Below, piece after piece: positions 1-6,833 of a DNA stretch of 64,000 bases. Origin of the DNA: an uncultured Alistipes sp. Lineage in GTDB: Bacteria; Bacteroidota; Bacteroidia; Bacteroidales; Rikenellaceae. The notes below the pieces were generated by a model. It had not been told where the DNA came from, did no database searches, and saw only the letters and a list, made by a program, of their open reading frames with translations. Position numbers and translations under genes: made by a program. Within the stretch, counting starts at the first letter, position 1. Each line of letters opens with the position of its first letter. Location: the NCBI GenBank assembly GCA_937911745.1, contig CALDPX010000041.1:1-64000 (forward strand), given 5' to 3'.

Positions 1-1377
1 GGTATCGCATTGGAGATGGGCAAAGGCTACAACTTCACTGCTGAGATCAACCCCGCTAACTTGGAGCTCAAACCCATCGAATTCACCGTTACCGAGGTTA
101 AGGATTGGATTACTATCGATACTCCCGACAATCAGGTTGCTGAGAGCGAACTTTTGGCTGCTCTTCAACTTGGTGGCGTTGTTGAGTTGACTCAGGATCT
201 CGTATTGACCGCTCCTTTGAATATCAACACAAATGCGGTACTTAATATGAACGGTTGCACTTTGACCGGTACCATTAATGTTGCAAAGGGTGCAAGTTTG
301 ACAGTGAATGATGGTGCTATTGTAAACAACGACGAGAGCACCAGCGGTATTGTTTCCAACGGCAACTTGACCTTGAATAACGTAGAAATCACCTCCGCAC
401 GTCACGCTTTGCGCATCGAGTCGGGCAAGGTGGTTATCGACGGTGGTGTTTACAAGGTTGCTCCTCTATCTGCTAAGACCCTCCATGCTTTGAATGTTGG
501 TGATAGTGGTACTGTTGCAGAGGTGATTGTTAAGGCTGGTACTTTCATCGGTCCCAAAGGCACTATTGCAGACAGTGGCGCTGCTGTGGCTGTAAAGGCA
601 GGTTCTAAGGTAACTATCGAGGGTGGTGACTTCTCGGGTGGTCTGCTCAATACTATTTCCAACAACGGCGAGATGATTATTTCGGGTGGTGTGTTTGATC
701 AGGAGCCCAAGGCTGCTTGGTTGGCAAGTGGCTACTCGGTAACCAAAAACGACGGCAAGTGGGTTGTTGGTAAGTCTGTTACCACCGTTAGTGAACTCGT
801 TGAGGCTCTTAATACTGAGGCTGAGGTTAATATTGATGCACCTATCGACAATGGTACAAATGTTACCACTATTCGCGACAACGACGTGGTTATCAATATG
901 AATGATAATGAGGTTATCGCAGGTGGTCGAGGCACCAACAATTACGCTTTCAATCTCTATGGTTCAAATGTAGAGGTTAACGATGTTAATCTTGATGGTG
1001 CAGGTTTTGCTGTTCTGGATAACTCGGAGGTTACCGTTAACAGCGGCGCAATTGCTGCTAAACCTGGTAAATCGGGTCGTAATATGTTCTATGTTGTCGG
1101 CAACTCTACCGTAACCGTAAATGAGGGTACCTACACTTTCGACCGTACGTCGTGCTACTTCGTATATGTTGACGCCGGTTCTACTTGCTACATCAATGGT
1201 GGTCATTATGAGAAACCTCTTGCAAACAGCGCATCGAAAGACTCGTTTGTGAATAATGCAAGCACAGGTAAGGTAATCATCACCGGTGGTACTTTCAATG
1301 TTGATCCTACCAAGTGGTTGGCAGATGGTTATAAGGCTGTGAAGAGTGGTAAGATTTGGACTGTATCGGCTGAATAA
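1..1377 (+). CDS. C-terminal part of a fimbrillin-like surface protein (partial)
   Basis: The reading frame is open from base 1, so the true start lies left of the window. The first visible residues end in a VTEVKDW segment, as at the end of Bacteroidales fimbrillin-like (FimA/Mfa-type) domains. The rest consists of two tandem modules of roughly 220 residues. Each has short V-N-x-G-A / I-x-G-G-x-F strands typical of right-handed beta-helices, and each ends in a GG-x-F ... W-L-A-x-G-Y ... W-x-V repeat near residues 225-255 and 420-455. This suggests a secreted or surface-exposed, possibly adhesive protein. It is a host gene outside the prophage, and a strong terminator follows at 1422. The family assignment is an inference from motifs; the exact ligand is unknown. 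Confidence 0.65.
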   Translation, partial: GIALEMGKGYNFTAEINPANLELKPIEFTVTEVKDWITIDTPDNQVAESELLAALQLGGVVELTQDLVLTAPLNINTNAVLNMNGCTLTGTINVAKGASLTVNDGAIVNNDESTSGIVSNGNLTLNNVEITSARHALRIESGKVVIDGGVYKVAPLSAKTLHALNVGDSGTVAEVIVKAGTFIGPKGTIADSGAAVAVKAGSKVTIEGGDFSGGLLNTISNNGEMIISGGVFDQEPKAAWLASGYSVTKNDGKWVVGKSVTTVSELVEALNTEAEVNIDAPIDNGTNVTTIRDNDVVINMNDNEVIAGGRGTNNYAFNLYGSNVEVNDVNLDGAGFAVLDNSEVTVNSGAIAAKPGKSGRNMFYVVGNSTVTVNEGTYTFDRTSCYFVYVDAGSTCYINGGHYEKPLANSASKDSFVNNASTGKVIITGGTFNVDPTKWLADGYKAVKSGKIWTVSAE

Positions 1378-1421
1378 GAGGATATAAACCAAACAAAACT
1401 TTGGGATTAGTTTCCCTTTCG

Positions 1422-1456
1422 GGCGGGCTGCACCTTTGTAGCCCGCCTATTTTTTA
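1422..1456 (+). terminator. Intrinsic terminator after the surface-protein gene
   Basis: GGCGGGCT (1422-1429) pairs with AGCCCGCC (1440-1447), followed by a T-rich run. It lies 45 bases after the stop codon of the upstream gene. Confidence 0.85.
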
Positions 1457-1573
1457 TTTGAAAGAGAGGTTTCTGAGAAAACTGGGTATCTTCAAGTGAT
1501 TACCTTGCTACGCTCGGTGATCACTTTGTCCCGAAGAGGCGAATGAAAGCAAGACCTGCCAAAGGCAGGTACT

Positions 1574-1635
1574 CTTTTGATTTAATGAGAAGGCTATTTT
1601 GAGTAAACTCAACAGCCTTCCCACTAAATCAAAAG
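1574..1635. repeat. Long nested inverted repeat in host DNA left of attL
   Basis: Three nested perfect arms are visible: CTTTTGATTTA (1574-1584) with its complement at 1625-1635, GAAGGCT (1589-1595) with 1614-1620, and TTGAGT (1599-1604) with 1607-1612. The outer arm shares bases 1632-1635 with the next hairpin, so the two structures exclude each other. The stretch 1457-1663 holds no credible gene. It also has two smaller hairpins, around 1492-1526 and 1550-1572. Confidence 0.7.
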
Positions 1636-1665
1636 ACCACTCGCAGAATGCGAGTGGTCTTTCTT
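1632..1665 (-). terminator. Original terminator of the host tRNA-Pro gene, now separated from it
   Basis: A perfect 14-bp stem (1632-1645 with 1649-1662) with loop GAA has T-rich sequence on both sides, so it can work on both strands. Read on the minus strand it follows directly after the tRNA 3' half in attL. It would have ended tRNA-Pro transcription before the prophage inserted. Confidence 0.75.
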
Positions 1666-1719
1666 TCATTCTCTGTCGGGGTGAAGTGATTCGAACACTC
1701 GACCCCCTGCTCCCAAAGC
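1664..1719. other. attL: left attachment-site copy (3' half of tRNA-Pro)
   Basis: This 56-bp stretch is identical to 59223-59278. It carries the T-arm, the acceptor 3' strand and half of the anticodon loop of tRNA-Pro on the minus strand. The copies diverge immediately outside, at bases 1663 and 1720. Only the right copy continues into a full tRNA. The direct repeat marks the left end of the integrated element. Confidence 0.95.
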
Positions 1720-1792
1720 GTATCAACAAGCACCATTTGTTTCTAAGTATCAATAATTTACATTTGCGACCACTTTTGCGATTTGCACGCTA

Positions 1793-2116
1793 TTATTTCA
1801 GTTTTGTGCCCACTTTTTCTTTTTTATCTACTTTTTTAGCAATAACACCATCCAACAACTCGCGCATCAACCGGTTCTCATATTCAAGTTTCTTCACCCT
1901 ATCGTAGTCCTCCATCGAGATGATGGGGAACTCGTTGTAGAAGTAAGATACGCTCTCGCCAATAGCGCCGGCTATACGCTCTATTATAGAGCTGCGGACA
2001 TCGTTGGAGTTGAGGTAGCCGTGCAAGTTTTGGGGACTCTCACCTATCCTCGCAGCCACCTCTCTGAGGGTTATTCCTTTTGCCTTCACTCGGGCTTTTA
2101 TCTCAGCTCCTTTCAT
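1793..2116 (-). CDS. Helix-turn-helix repressor-like protein (107 aa)
   Basis: Residues 3-60 form a Cro/CI-type helix-turn-helix: ITLREVAARIGESPQNLHGY gives the two helices, followed by a segment seen in Bacteroidales phage regulators (VSYF-YNEFP). A leucine/charged helix at residues 68-95 could be a dimerization coil. The gene starts 4 bases after the stop of the membrane nuclease-like gene, so the two are probably one minus-strand operon. It may control lysogeny together with the repressor at 3523-3942, or regulate only its own operon. No peptidase or ligand domain is visible. Confidence 0.75.
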   Translation of the reverse strand: MKGAEIKARVKAKGITLREVAARIGESPQNLHGYLNSNDVRSSIIERIAGAIGESVSYFYNEFPIISMEDYDRVKKLEYENRLMRELLDGVIAKKVDKKEKVGTKLK

Positions 2117-2120
2117 TACT

Positions 2121-3437
2121 CTATCTGAAATGCCTAAATGCTCTTCTAAAACCTTTTTCCTCTGCCTCTTTAACTGTCATAGCATAAAACTCCCCCCTTG
2201 ATTCATCTATTATTGTACGATGCCATTGCTGGTCAAATGGTAGGTGATAAATTTTATTTCCATTATTTATGTTACACTTGATGAGAGGCACCATATATTT
2301 GATTCTCTCAATAGGCGTGTGCGTTGTAATTACTTTTATCTTCAAGTGCTTTGCAAATCTTTGCGCAACATCAGATAAAGGAGTAGGAGTAACAATAACA
2401 GGTACTACATTTTCTGTGTCGGGTATTAACATCCAATCACTATACTTCATTTCTCGTTCTATCTTAAACTCCACAGCTGTTCCCAGTGTTTGACACATTG
2501 TGTTCTCGTGAATTTCTTTGGACATTGCCCAACATTTACACTGTATAATATATGTGGCACCTTCGGTGTAGTAAATAATATCTCGTCCCAAATCATTTAT
2601 CCCTCTTCTAATGCCATACATATCTACTTTATTATAGGGCTTATAGGACCTATGTTTCTTTATTTCTTGTCCAATGTACATTTCATAAATTCTTCCTATC
2701 CACGCCTTGGGTACATTTTTTATCCATCTATCCAATGCAAGTTGATTGCGTTCTATTGTTGAGAGGTTTTTCCATTCGTCTGCATCTATATAGTCGTGAG
2801 TTCTGTCATAGGATGATGAGATCTCTTCTATATCAATGTTTGCTTCCCCCAATTCTAATAAATCAGTTTCTGCATCATCATCTAAATACATAGATAACTC
2901 TGGATATATGATTTTTAGAAATTCAATTTTGTATTGCAAAGATTTTAATTGTGTAACATATTCTTTTGTCCTACTTTTCAGTTTTTTTACTGTTTCGGCG
3001 GCAGAATAGGCTGGGTGATCTTTGTAACACAAATACTCTTCTTCTTCATCGTATAATAGTAATTCTATGTCGGCGGTCATTTGAGCAACTGAGTTAAAGG
3101 GGGTAGAACTTGATAGTAATTGTTTTACAATTCGCTCTCGTTCTTCTACTTCATCTTGTTTTTTCACTATTTCGGCGTCAAACTCACGGCGTTCTGCTAT
3201 AAGTCGATTCTGTTTCTTAACTAGTTCTTCGTCTTTTTTTGTAATGTGCATTGCCCATAGAATAAATACTACGGACAACCCTATAACAAGGAGTATTATT
3301 GCGATCGGACCCGATTCTATTGCTCTTTTTGATATTGCTATGCAAAAAAACACCATAGTAGCCAACAAAGTAAAAATTAAAGAAAGACCCGTCAATGCAC
3401 CCGCAATGCCATTGAAATCGTCTTCAAAATTTGACAT
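2121..3437 (-). CDS. Membrane-anchored PD-(D/E)xK nuclease-like protein (438 aa)
   Basis: Two hydrophobic helices (about residues 15-36 and 44-63) are followed by a charged coiled coil (65-110), a helical linker, and a C-terminal domain. There D286 sits in NDLGRDI and is followed 13 residues later by Q299-C-K301. D ... (E/Q)xK is the core signature of restriction-endonuclease-like (PD-(D/E)xK, Mrr-type) nucleases; E252 or E258 could supply the helix acidic residue. I infer a nuclease tethered to the inner membrane with its catalytic domain in the cytoplasm. Encoded beside the repressors and probably expressed in the lysogen, it could block incoming DNA (superinfection exclusion). Target and activity are unproven. 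Confidence 0.65.
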   Translation of the reverse strand: MSNFEDDFNGIAGALTGLSLIFTLLATMVFFCIAISKRAIESGPIAIILLVIGLSVVFILWAMHITKKDEELVKKQNRLIAERREFDAEIVKKQDEVEERERIVKQLLSSSTPFNSVAQMTADIELLLYDEEEEYLCYKDHPAYSAAETVKKLKSRTKEYVTQLKSLQYKIEFLKIIYPELSMYLDDDAETDLLELGEANIDIEEISSSYDRTHDYIDADEWKNLSTIERNQLALDRWIKNVPKAWIGRIYEMYIGQEIKKHRSYKPYNKVDMYGIRRGINDLGRDIIYYTEGATYIIQCKCWAMSKEIHENTMCQTLGTAVEFKIEREMKYSDWMLIPDTENVVPVIVTPTPLSDVAQRFAKHLKIKVITTHTPIERIKYMVPLIKCNINNGNKIYHLPFDQQWHRTIIDESRGEFYAMTVKEAEEKGFRRAFRHFR

Positions 3438-3522
3438 ACATACTGATTAAATCAACAACCTAATCGAAATAGTCGATTATTGCTTTCAAAATTTTTTCAC
3501 TAATCAGGGGTTAATGGTATAA

Positions 3523-3942
3523 TTAGGCAGTGGCGGACTCCCCTTTTTCGGTTGAGGTGCCACACTCTTTTTCGAGAAGAGCAATGTAGTGGTGATTGAT
3601 GGAGAGCTGGCGTTGGAGCGTAACCACCTGTTCACGGAGTCGTACTACCTCTTCTTGTAGTTCCTTGCGCGAAGGTGTGTCTGATAGCGATTCAACAGCT
3701 TCCAATATAGCCCCACCACAACCCCTGCGTTTTTTTGGCGTGGGTACATCGTCCTCATCAAAAAAATATGAAATTGGAACATTGAAAATTTTTGCACACT
3801 CCTTAATTATGGAAGTACTCACGTCCTCTTTCTCATAAATGGCAGATACGGCAGGACGTGTTACACCTAGTAACTCAGCCAACCGTGTTGCGGTCATTTT
3901 TCTTTCCTCCGCTAACATCTTGATTTTCTTTCCAATAAACAT
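3523..3942 (-). CDS. CI-like helix-turn-helix repressor with C-terminal coiled coil (139 aa)
   Basis: The N terminus (residues 4-64) is an HTH_3/XRE domain: MTATRLAELLGVTRPAVSAI gives the two helices, then VSTSIIKECAKIFNVPISYF. Residues about 93-125 are a leucine-heptad coiled coil, so it should form dimers or higher oligomers. There is no S24 peptidase domain, so classical RecA-triggered self-cleavage is not expected. It is transcribed away from the early genes. Two copies of a 19-bp operator-like repeat begin 7 bases upstream of its start codon and overlap the early promoter, which makes this the best candidate for the lysogeny repressor. Confidence 0.8.
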   Translation of the reverse strand: MFIGKKIKMLAEERKMTATRLAELLGVTRPAVSAIYEKEDVSTSIIKECAKIFNVPISYFFDEDDVPTPKKRRGCGGAILEAVESLSDTPSRKELQEEVVRLREQVVTLQRQLSINHHYIALLEKECGTSTEKGESATA

Positions 3943-3948
3943 AGCAAT

Positions 3949-3991
3949 GAAATTTTTTGTTTCTTTTATAGCGAAATTTTTTGTTTCTTTT
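3949..3991. promoter_or_regulatory. Paired operator-like direct repeats between repressor and early genes
   Basis: Two exact 19-bp copies of GAAATTTTTTGTTTCTTTT lie at 3949-3967 and 3973-3991, 24 bp apart. Each contains the dyad GAAA-N7-TTTC. They sit between the divergent repressor and early genes and overlap the -33 element of the early promoter. Repressor binding here is inferred. Confidence 0.65.
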
Positions 3992-4012
3992 GGAAAGTTT
4001 TATTTACCTTTG
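3980..4012 (+). promoter_or_regulatory. Early rightward promoter (Bacteroidota type)
   Basis: TTTG (3980-3983) and TACCTTTG (4005-4012) are separated by 21 bp, matching the Bacteroidota sigma-ABfr -33/-7 consensus. The first gene begins 50 bp downstream. The second operator repeat covers the -33 element. Confidence 0.7.
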
Positions 4013-4061
4013 CACTACCAAGTTAGTAAAAAGAAAATGTTTTACCAAATAAAAATAGACG

Positions 4062-4256
4062 ATGGCAGTAGAGAAAGACAGTAGTATAAGGGGGATTTTG
4101 GAGAGGCTCAATGTGGGTGACGTTCACGTTTTCCCCATCGAGAAGCTTCCCTCGGTAAAGACAGCCTGCTCGATGTACGGCGCGATGTGGGGGCGTTACT
4201 ATCGCACCTCGATGGATCGCCCGGCACACGCGGTGATTGTAACGAGGATGGAGTAG
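4062..4256 (+). CDS. Small early protein, possible Cro-like or early regulator (64 aa)
   Basis: This is the first gene rightward from the early promoter, the position of cro or an anti-repressor in many temperate phages. The protein is short and mixed alpha/beta, with a conserved-looking centre (VKTACSMYGAMWGRYYRTS). There is no clear helix-turn-helix, so I do not assign a family. A structured, gene-free leader of about 240 bases follows it. Confidence 0.55.
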   Translation: MAVEKDSSIRGILERLNVGDVHVFPIEKLPSVKTACSMYGAMWGRYYRTSMDRPAHAVIVTRME

Positions 4257-4497
4257 GCACAACGGCTTAGTGTTCGCTGGCGAACCTTAAAGGTTCTGCA
4301 ATGTGTGTGGCAAAACATCAACCGCGAGGAGAGTGTTTTACAAAGGAATAGGAAAAATTCAGGGTATCTCATAAGCTTTTTTCATATGTTTGATAAGATA
4401 AGACCAGAGGACCCCATCTGTGAAGATCGTAGTCCTCAGCCTTAGTTCGCCAGCAGCACTACTTTAATAGAAACACAAACCAAAAAATACAAACGCT
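4257..4497 (+). promoter_or_regulatory. Gene-free leader with overlapping palindromes
   Basis: No convincing ORF exists here. Two palindromes overlap: GTTCGC-TG-GCGAAC (4272-4285) and GAACCTT-A-AAGGTTC (4282-4296). The arm GCTGGCGAAC (4276-4285) recurs as its complement at 4445-4454, just before the next gene, so the whole segment could close into a large loop. An additional GAGGAC ... GTCCTC pair lies near 4408-4437. It may be an operator, an antitermination leader or a small RNA; none can be shown from sequence alone. Confidence 0.4.
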
Positions 4498-4992
4498 ATG
4501 GCATTATTTGGAACAAAAGTCAATGGAGTGTGGATGTCGTGGAAACAGGTCCGCAGATACATCCACCAGCAAGAGGCTGAATTTGCAGTCCTCAAACAGG
4601 CAAGCGAGGAGGAAATATCTAAGCTGAAAGTAACACACGAAGAGAGTACTCGTCGCCTTCGTCACGAGCGCGAAATGGACAAGTCAACTATCGCCACTCT
4701 CAACTCGAAGGTTGAGAGGTTGCAGAGTGAAGCAGCGGCAGCGGACAAGAGAATTCAGGAGCAGGATGTGGTAATTCGTAATCTTGCGGACGAGAACTCG
4801 GCTCTCAGGGAGAAGAACCGCGACCTCCGCGCTCGCATCAACACGCTCTCCGGGCAAAACGCTAAGATGAAGAAGCAAATTGATGCCCTCCCGCAGCGAG
4901 GTGAGAATGGAAGGTTTGTAAAAAAGAAAGCCGATGCTCCCGAGTTGAAACCCGAGAGCGTTGAGGCTAAGCATAAAGTAACAGATAAATAG
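4498..4992 (+). CDS. Coiled-coil protein of unknown function (164 aa)
   Basis: After a short globular start (MALFGTKVNGVWMSWKQVRR) the protein is almost entirely helical, with heptads from about residue 25 to 125 and a Lys/Glu-rich tail. It probably forms a parallel dimer. It is followed after 8 bases by a helix-turn-helix gene, suggesting an early regulatory or host-takeover unit. No enzymatic motif is visible. Confidence 0.7.
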   Translation: MALFGTKVNGVWMSWKQVRRYIHQQEAEFAVLKQASEEEISKLKVTHEESTRRLRHEREMDKSTIATLNSKVERLQSEAAAADKRIQEQDVVIRNLADENSALREKNRDLRARINTLSGQNAKMKKQIDALPQRGENGRFVKKKADAPELKPESVEAKHKVTDK

Positions 4993-5000
4993 GAAAAGTT

Positions 5001-5240
5001 ATGCCACGAGTATATAACAGGAGCTTCACCCAGCGCGAGCGTTGGATGAAACTCAGCGAGGTGGTAAACTTCTCGGGGAAATCACGCTCTACCATATACC
5101 GCTATATCGAGGCAGGGAAGCTGCGCCCAAGGTACCAAGAGAGGGCTTCGGGGACACTTGCTATGAGATTCGCGGAGAGTGAAGTCAAACAACTATTCGA
5201 GCCTATGACAGCCATGGAGGCAATGGCTCGAATCAATTAA
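5001..5240 (+). CDS. Small winged-helix DNA-binding protein, excisionase/MerR-like (79 aa)
   Basis: Residues 16-60 form a HTH_17/excisionase-type domain: KLSEVVNFSGKSRSTIYRYI, then EAGKLRPRYQ and a wing with basic residues. Proteins of this size often act as excisionases or early transcription activators in temperate phages. Its position in the early block, far from the integrase, fits either role. Confidence 0.7.
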   Translation: MPRVYNRSFTQRERWMKLSEVVNFSGKSRSTIYRYIEAGKLRPRYQERASGTLAMRFAESEVKQLFEPMTAMEAMARIN

Positions 5241-5306
5241 TACAAGGTCGGTCCGCCTATAAGGGACATCTTCATTTAAGTTTGGGTTAGTAGTTTTATT
5301 GATTGA

Positions 5307-5337
5307 ACCCCTTTTAGCCGTGACGGTCCAAAGGGGT
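5307..5337 (+). ncRNA. Hairpin directly upstream of tRNA-like element 1
   Basis: ACCCCTTT (5307-5314) pairs perfectly with AAAGGGGT (5330-5337), with an inner CCG-TGA-CGG (5318-5326). Only 3 bases separate it from the tRNA-like fold, so both may be parts of one structured RNA. Confidence 0.5.
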
Positions 5338-5340
5338 AAG

Positions 5341-5430
5341 GGGTAGGTACGCCAACGGTAGACGGTTTGAGCCATTGCGATGTGCCAGCAATTGCTCAAA
5401 TAGCAGAGGGTTCGACTCCCTTCTTACCCA
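5341..5430 (+). ncRNA. tRNA-like structure 1, with an expanded anticodon arm
   Basis: Acceptor strands GGGTAGG (5341-5347) and CTTACCC (5423-5429) pair with one G-T. The T-arm is canonical: GAGGG, loop TTCGACT (5411-5417), CCCTT. The D-arm CGCC/GACG has one mismatch and a loop containing GG. In place of a 5-bp anticodon stem with a 7-base loop there is a 13-step hairpin, TTTGAGC (5366-5372) with GCTCAAA (5394-5400) and ATTGC with GCAAT, capped by a 9-base loop. It is therefore unlikely to decode. The encoded end is A-CTA, not CCA. It ends about 20 bases before the start codon of the gene at 5450, so a role as mRNA leader or processing site is possible. Confidence 0.6.
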
Positions 5431-5449
5431 CTACGATTGAACAAATAAT

Positions 5450-6352
5450 ATGGGCAAAGACAAAGGATACATTAGGCTCTATCGCTCTTTTCTCGAAACC
5501 GAGGAGTGGCAGAAACCGAGGGCATTTAGCGAAGCAGAGGCTTGGCTCTGGCTCTTGCTGGCTGCTCACTATTCTCACGAGGAGAGGACCGTTGAGGTTG
5601 GCGACAAAGAGGTCATCATAAAGCGAGGACAACTCCTCGTAACTTACCGCAATCTTGCAAAAGAGTGGGGTTGGTCGAAATCGTCCGTATCGAGGTACTT
5701 GGGACACAAGTTGGGACAGCGCAAAATAAAAATAGGGACACAAGTTGGGACACTCGGAACACTCATAACAATTTGTAACTATGAGAAATATAACTCTCCT
5801 GATTTGGAAAGTGGGACAGCAAGTGGGACAGCAAACCTCAAAAAGTGGGACAGCAGGTGGGACATAAAAGAAGAAAAGTATATAAATAAATACAAGAAAG
5901 AAAACACACATACACTTGTTAAATTACTAAGGGGGGTGTGGGGGGAAGGCGCCACTTACCACATCATTTGCAACTGCAAAAAATACAGCTGCGATGATAT
6001 ACTCTTCGCTACCTACTGCATCGCCACAGCCAGGTGGATGGAGCACAACACCCCGGGCGTTTGCAATCTCAGACAGCAGCTCACCATCGAGGAGTTTAGG
6101 CAATTAGTCTTTCGCTACGACATACACGACATCGGGCGACTACTTGTGGCAATGGAGAATAGTAAGTCCATAAAGAAGCGCACTAGCGTATATCACACAC
6201 TTGTCAGCTTTATCAACCGCGACTTTGTGTGCCAGGATAGACTCGATCGTCAGCGTTGTGGCGACCATTACCGCACTCCTCAACAAGACTTGGAGCGTAC
6301 CGGTGTCGAAACAATAGTAGTATTCAGAGACAAACTCTACAAAAAAGAATAA
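5450..6352 (+). CDS. Phage replisome-organizer / DnaD-like replication protein (300 aa)
   Basis: The N-terminal 110 residues look like the phage replisome organizer family: GYIRLYRSFLETEEWQ, a hydrophobic LWLLLAAHYSH, a GQLLVTYRNLA ... SKSSVSRYL winged helix, then TLITICNYEKY. A low-complexity linker with repeated GTASGTA follows. The C-terminal half (from about 165) has a helical EFRQLVFRYD-type region like DnaD or replication-factor C termini. It probably binds the phage origin and recruits host helicase, as no polymerase or helicase gene is visible in the element. It lies just after tRNA-like element 1 and 2 bases before the next gene. Confidence 0.7.
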   Translation: MGKDKGYIRLYRSFLETEEWQKPRAFSEAEAWLWLLLAAHYSHEERTVEVGDKEVIIKRGQLLVTYRNLAKEWGWSKSSVSRYLGHKLGQRKIKIGTQVGTLGTLITICNYEKYNSPDLESGTASGTANLKKWDSRWDIKEEKYINKYKKENTHTLVKLLRGVWGEGATYHIICNCKKYSCDDILFATYCIATARWMEHNTPGVCNLRQQLTIEEFRQLVFRYDIHDIGRLLVAMENSKSIKKRTSVYHTLVSFINRDFVCQDRLDRQRCGDHYRTPQQDLERTGVETIVVFRDKLYKKE

Positions 6353-6354
6353 CC

Positions 6355-6621
6355 ATGACAATCTTGGAAGCAAACATCTACACCACCCTCGACTTTATCG
6401 AGGCGGAGAAAGCTCTGGCAAATATCGAGCCGAATCACACTTTGCTCATTAAAGACAAACTACTCGAAAGAGCAACCGAGCGTATAGGACACTCTATCAG
6501 CAGTGACGAATTGTACTCTACTCTCCTTGCTCTTCAAGCGCAAGGGAGAATACATATGGGCAATACGCTAAATGACAAGTACATCAAAATTATCTATCGC
6601 GAAATAGAAAGCAGTTTATGA
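6355..6621 (+). CDS. Small early protein of unknown function (88 aa)
   Basis: ATG at 6355, 2 bases after the preceding stop, is chosen over an upstream in-frame ATG that lies inside the replication gene. The protein is helical with a possible winged-helix-like centre (SISSDELYSTLLALQAQGRIHMG), and could be a small DNA-binding accessory. It overlaps the next gene by 4 bases (ATGA), showing translational coupling. Confidence 0.65.
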   Translation: MTILEANIYTTLDFIEAEKALANIEPNHTLLIKDKLLERATERIGHSISSDELYSTLLALQAQGRIHMGNTLNDKYIKIIYREIESSL

Positions 6622-6830
6622 GTGAAGCAAGTAGAAGATATAATATCGACGTCATCCTTGACGAGCAGCGTAAAGAGCGCGAGAAGGCGTTGAGCATCGT
6701 TGCCCTGGTCAGGGCGCAGGAGCGCGAAAAGGAGCGCAACTTTGTGATGCGCTGGGTGCAGGACCCCGAAGACCACACCCTATGGCGTTGGCTACCTATC
6801 AAACCCCGAAAGAAAACTAAAAAGCAGTAG
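6618..6830 (+). CDS. Small basic early protein (70 aa)
   Basis: The protein is highly charged, with a helical N-terminal two thirds and a Lys/Arg-rich C-terminal tail (KPRKKTKKQ) suggesting nucleic-acid contact. It is coupled to the upstream gene by an ATGA overlap. No family is recognised. Confidence 0.6.
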   Translation: MSEASRRYNIDVILDEQRKEREKALSIVALVRAQEREKERNFVMRWVQDPEDHTLWRWLPIKPRKKTKKQ

Positions 6831-6833
6831 GCT

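Noticed and set aside
1680..1719. Possible second tRNA gene at the left end
   Set aside because: Only the 3' half (T-arm and acceptor strand) is present; the sequence beyond 1719 does not complete a cloverleaf.
1599..1907. Rightward 102-codon frame across the attachment site
   Set aside because: It spans the tRNA fragment and a recombination junction, which makes coding implausible.
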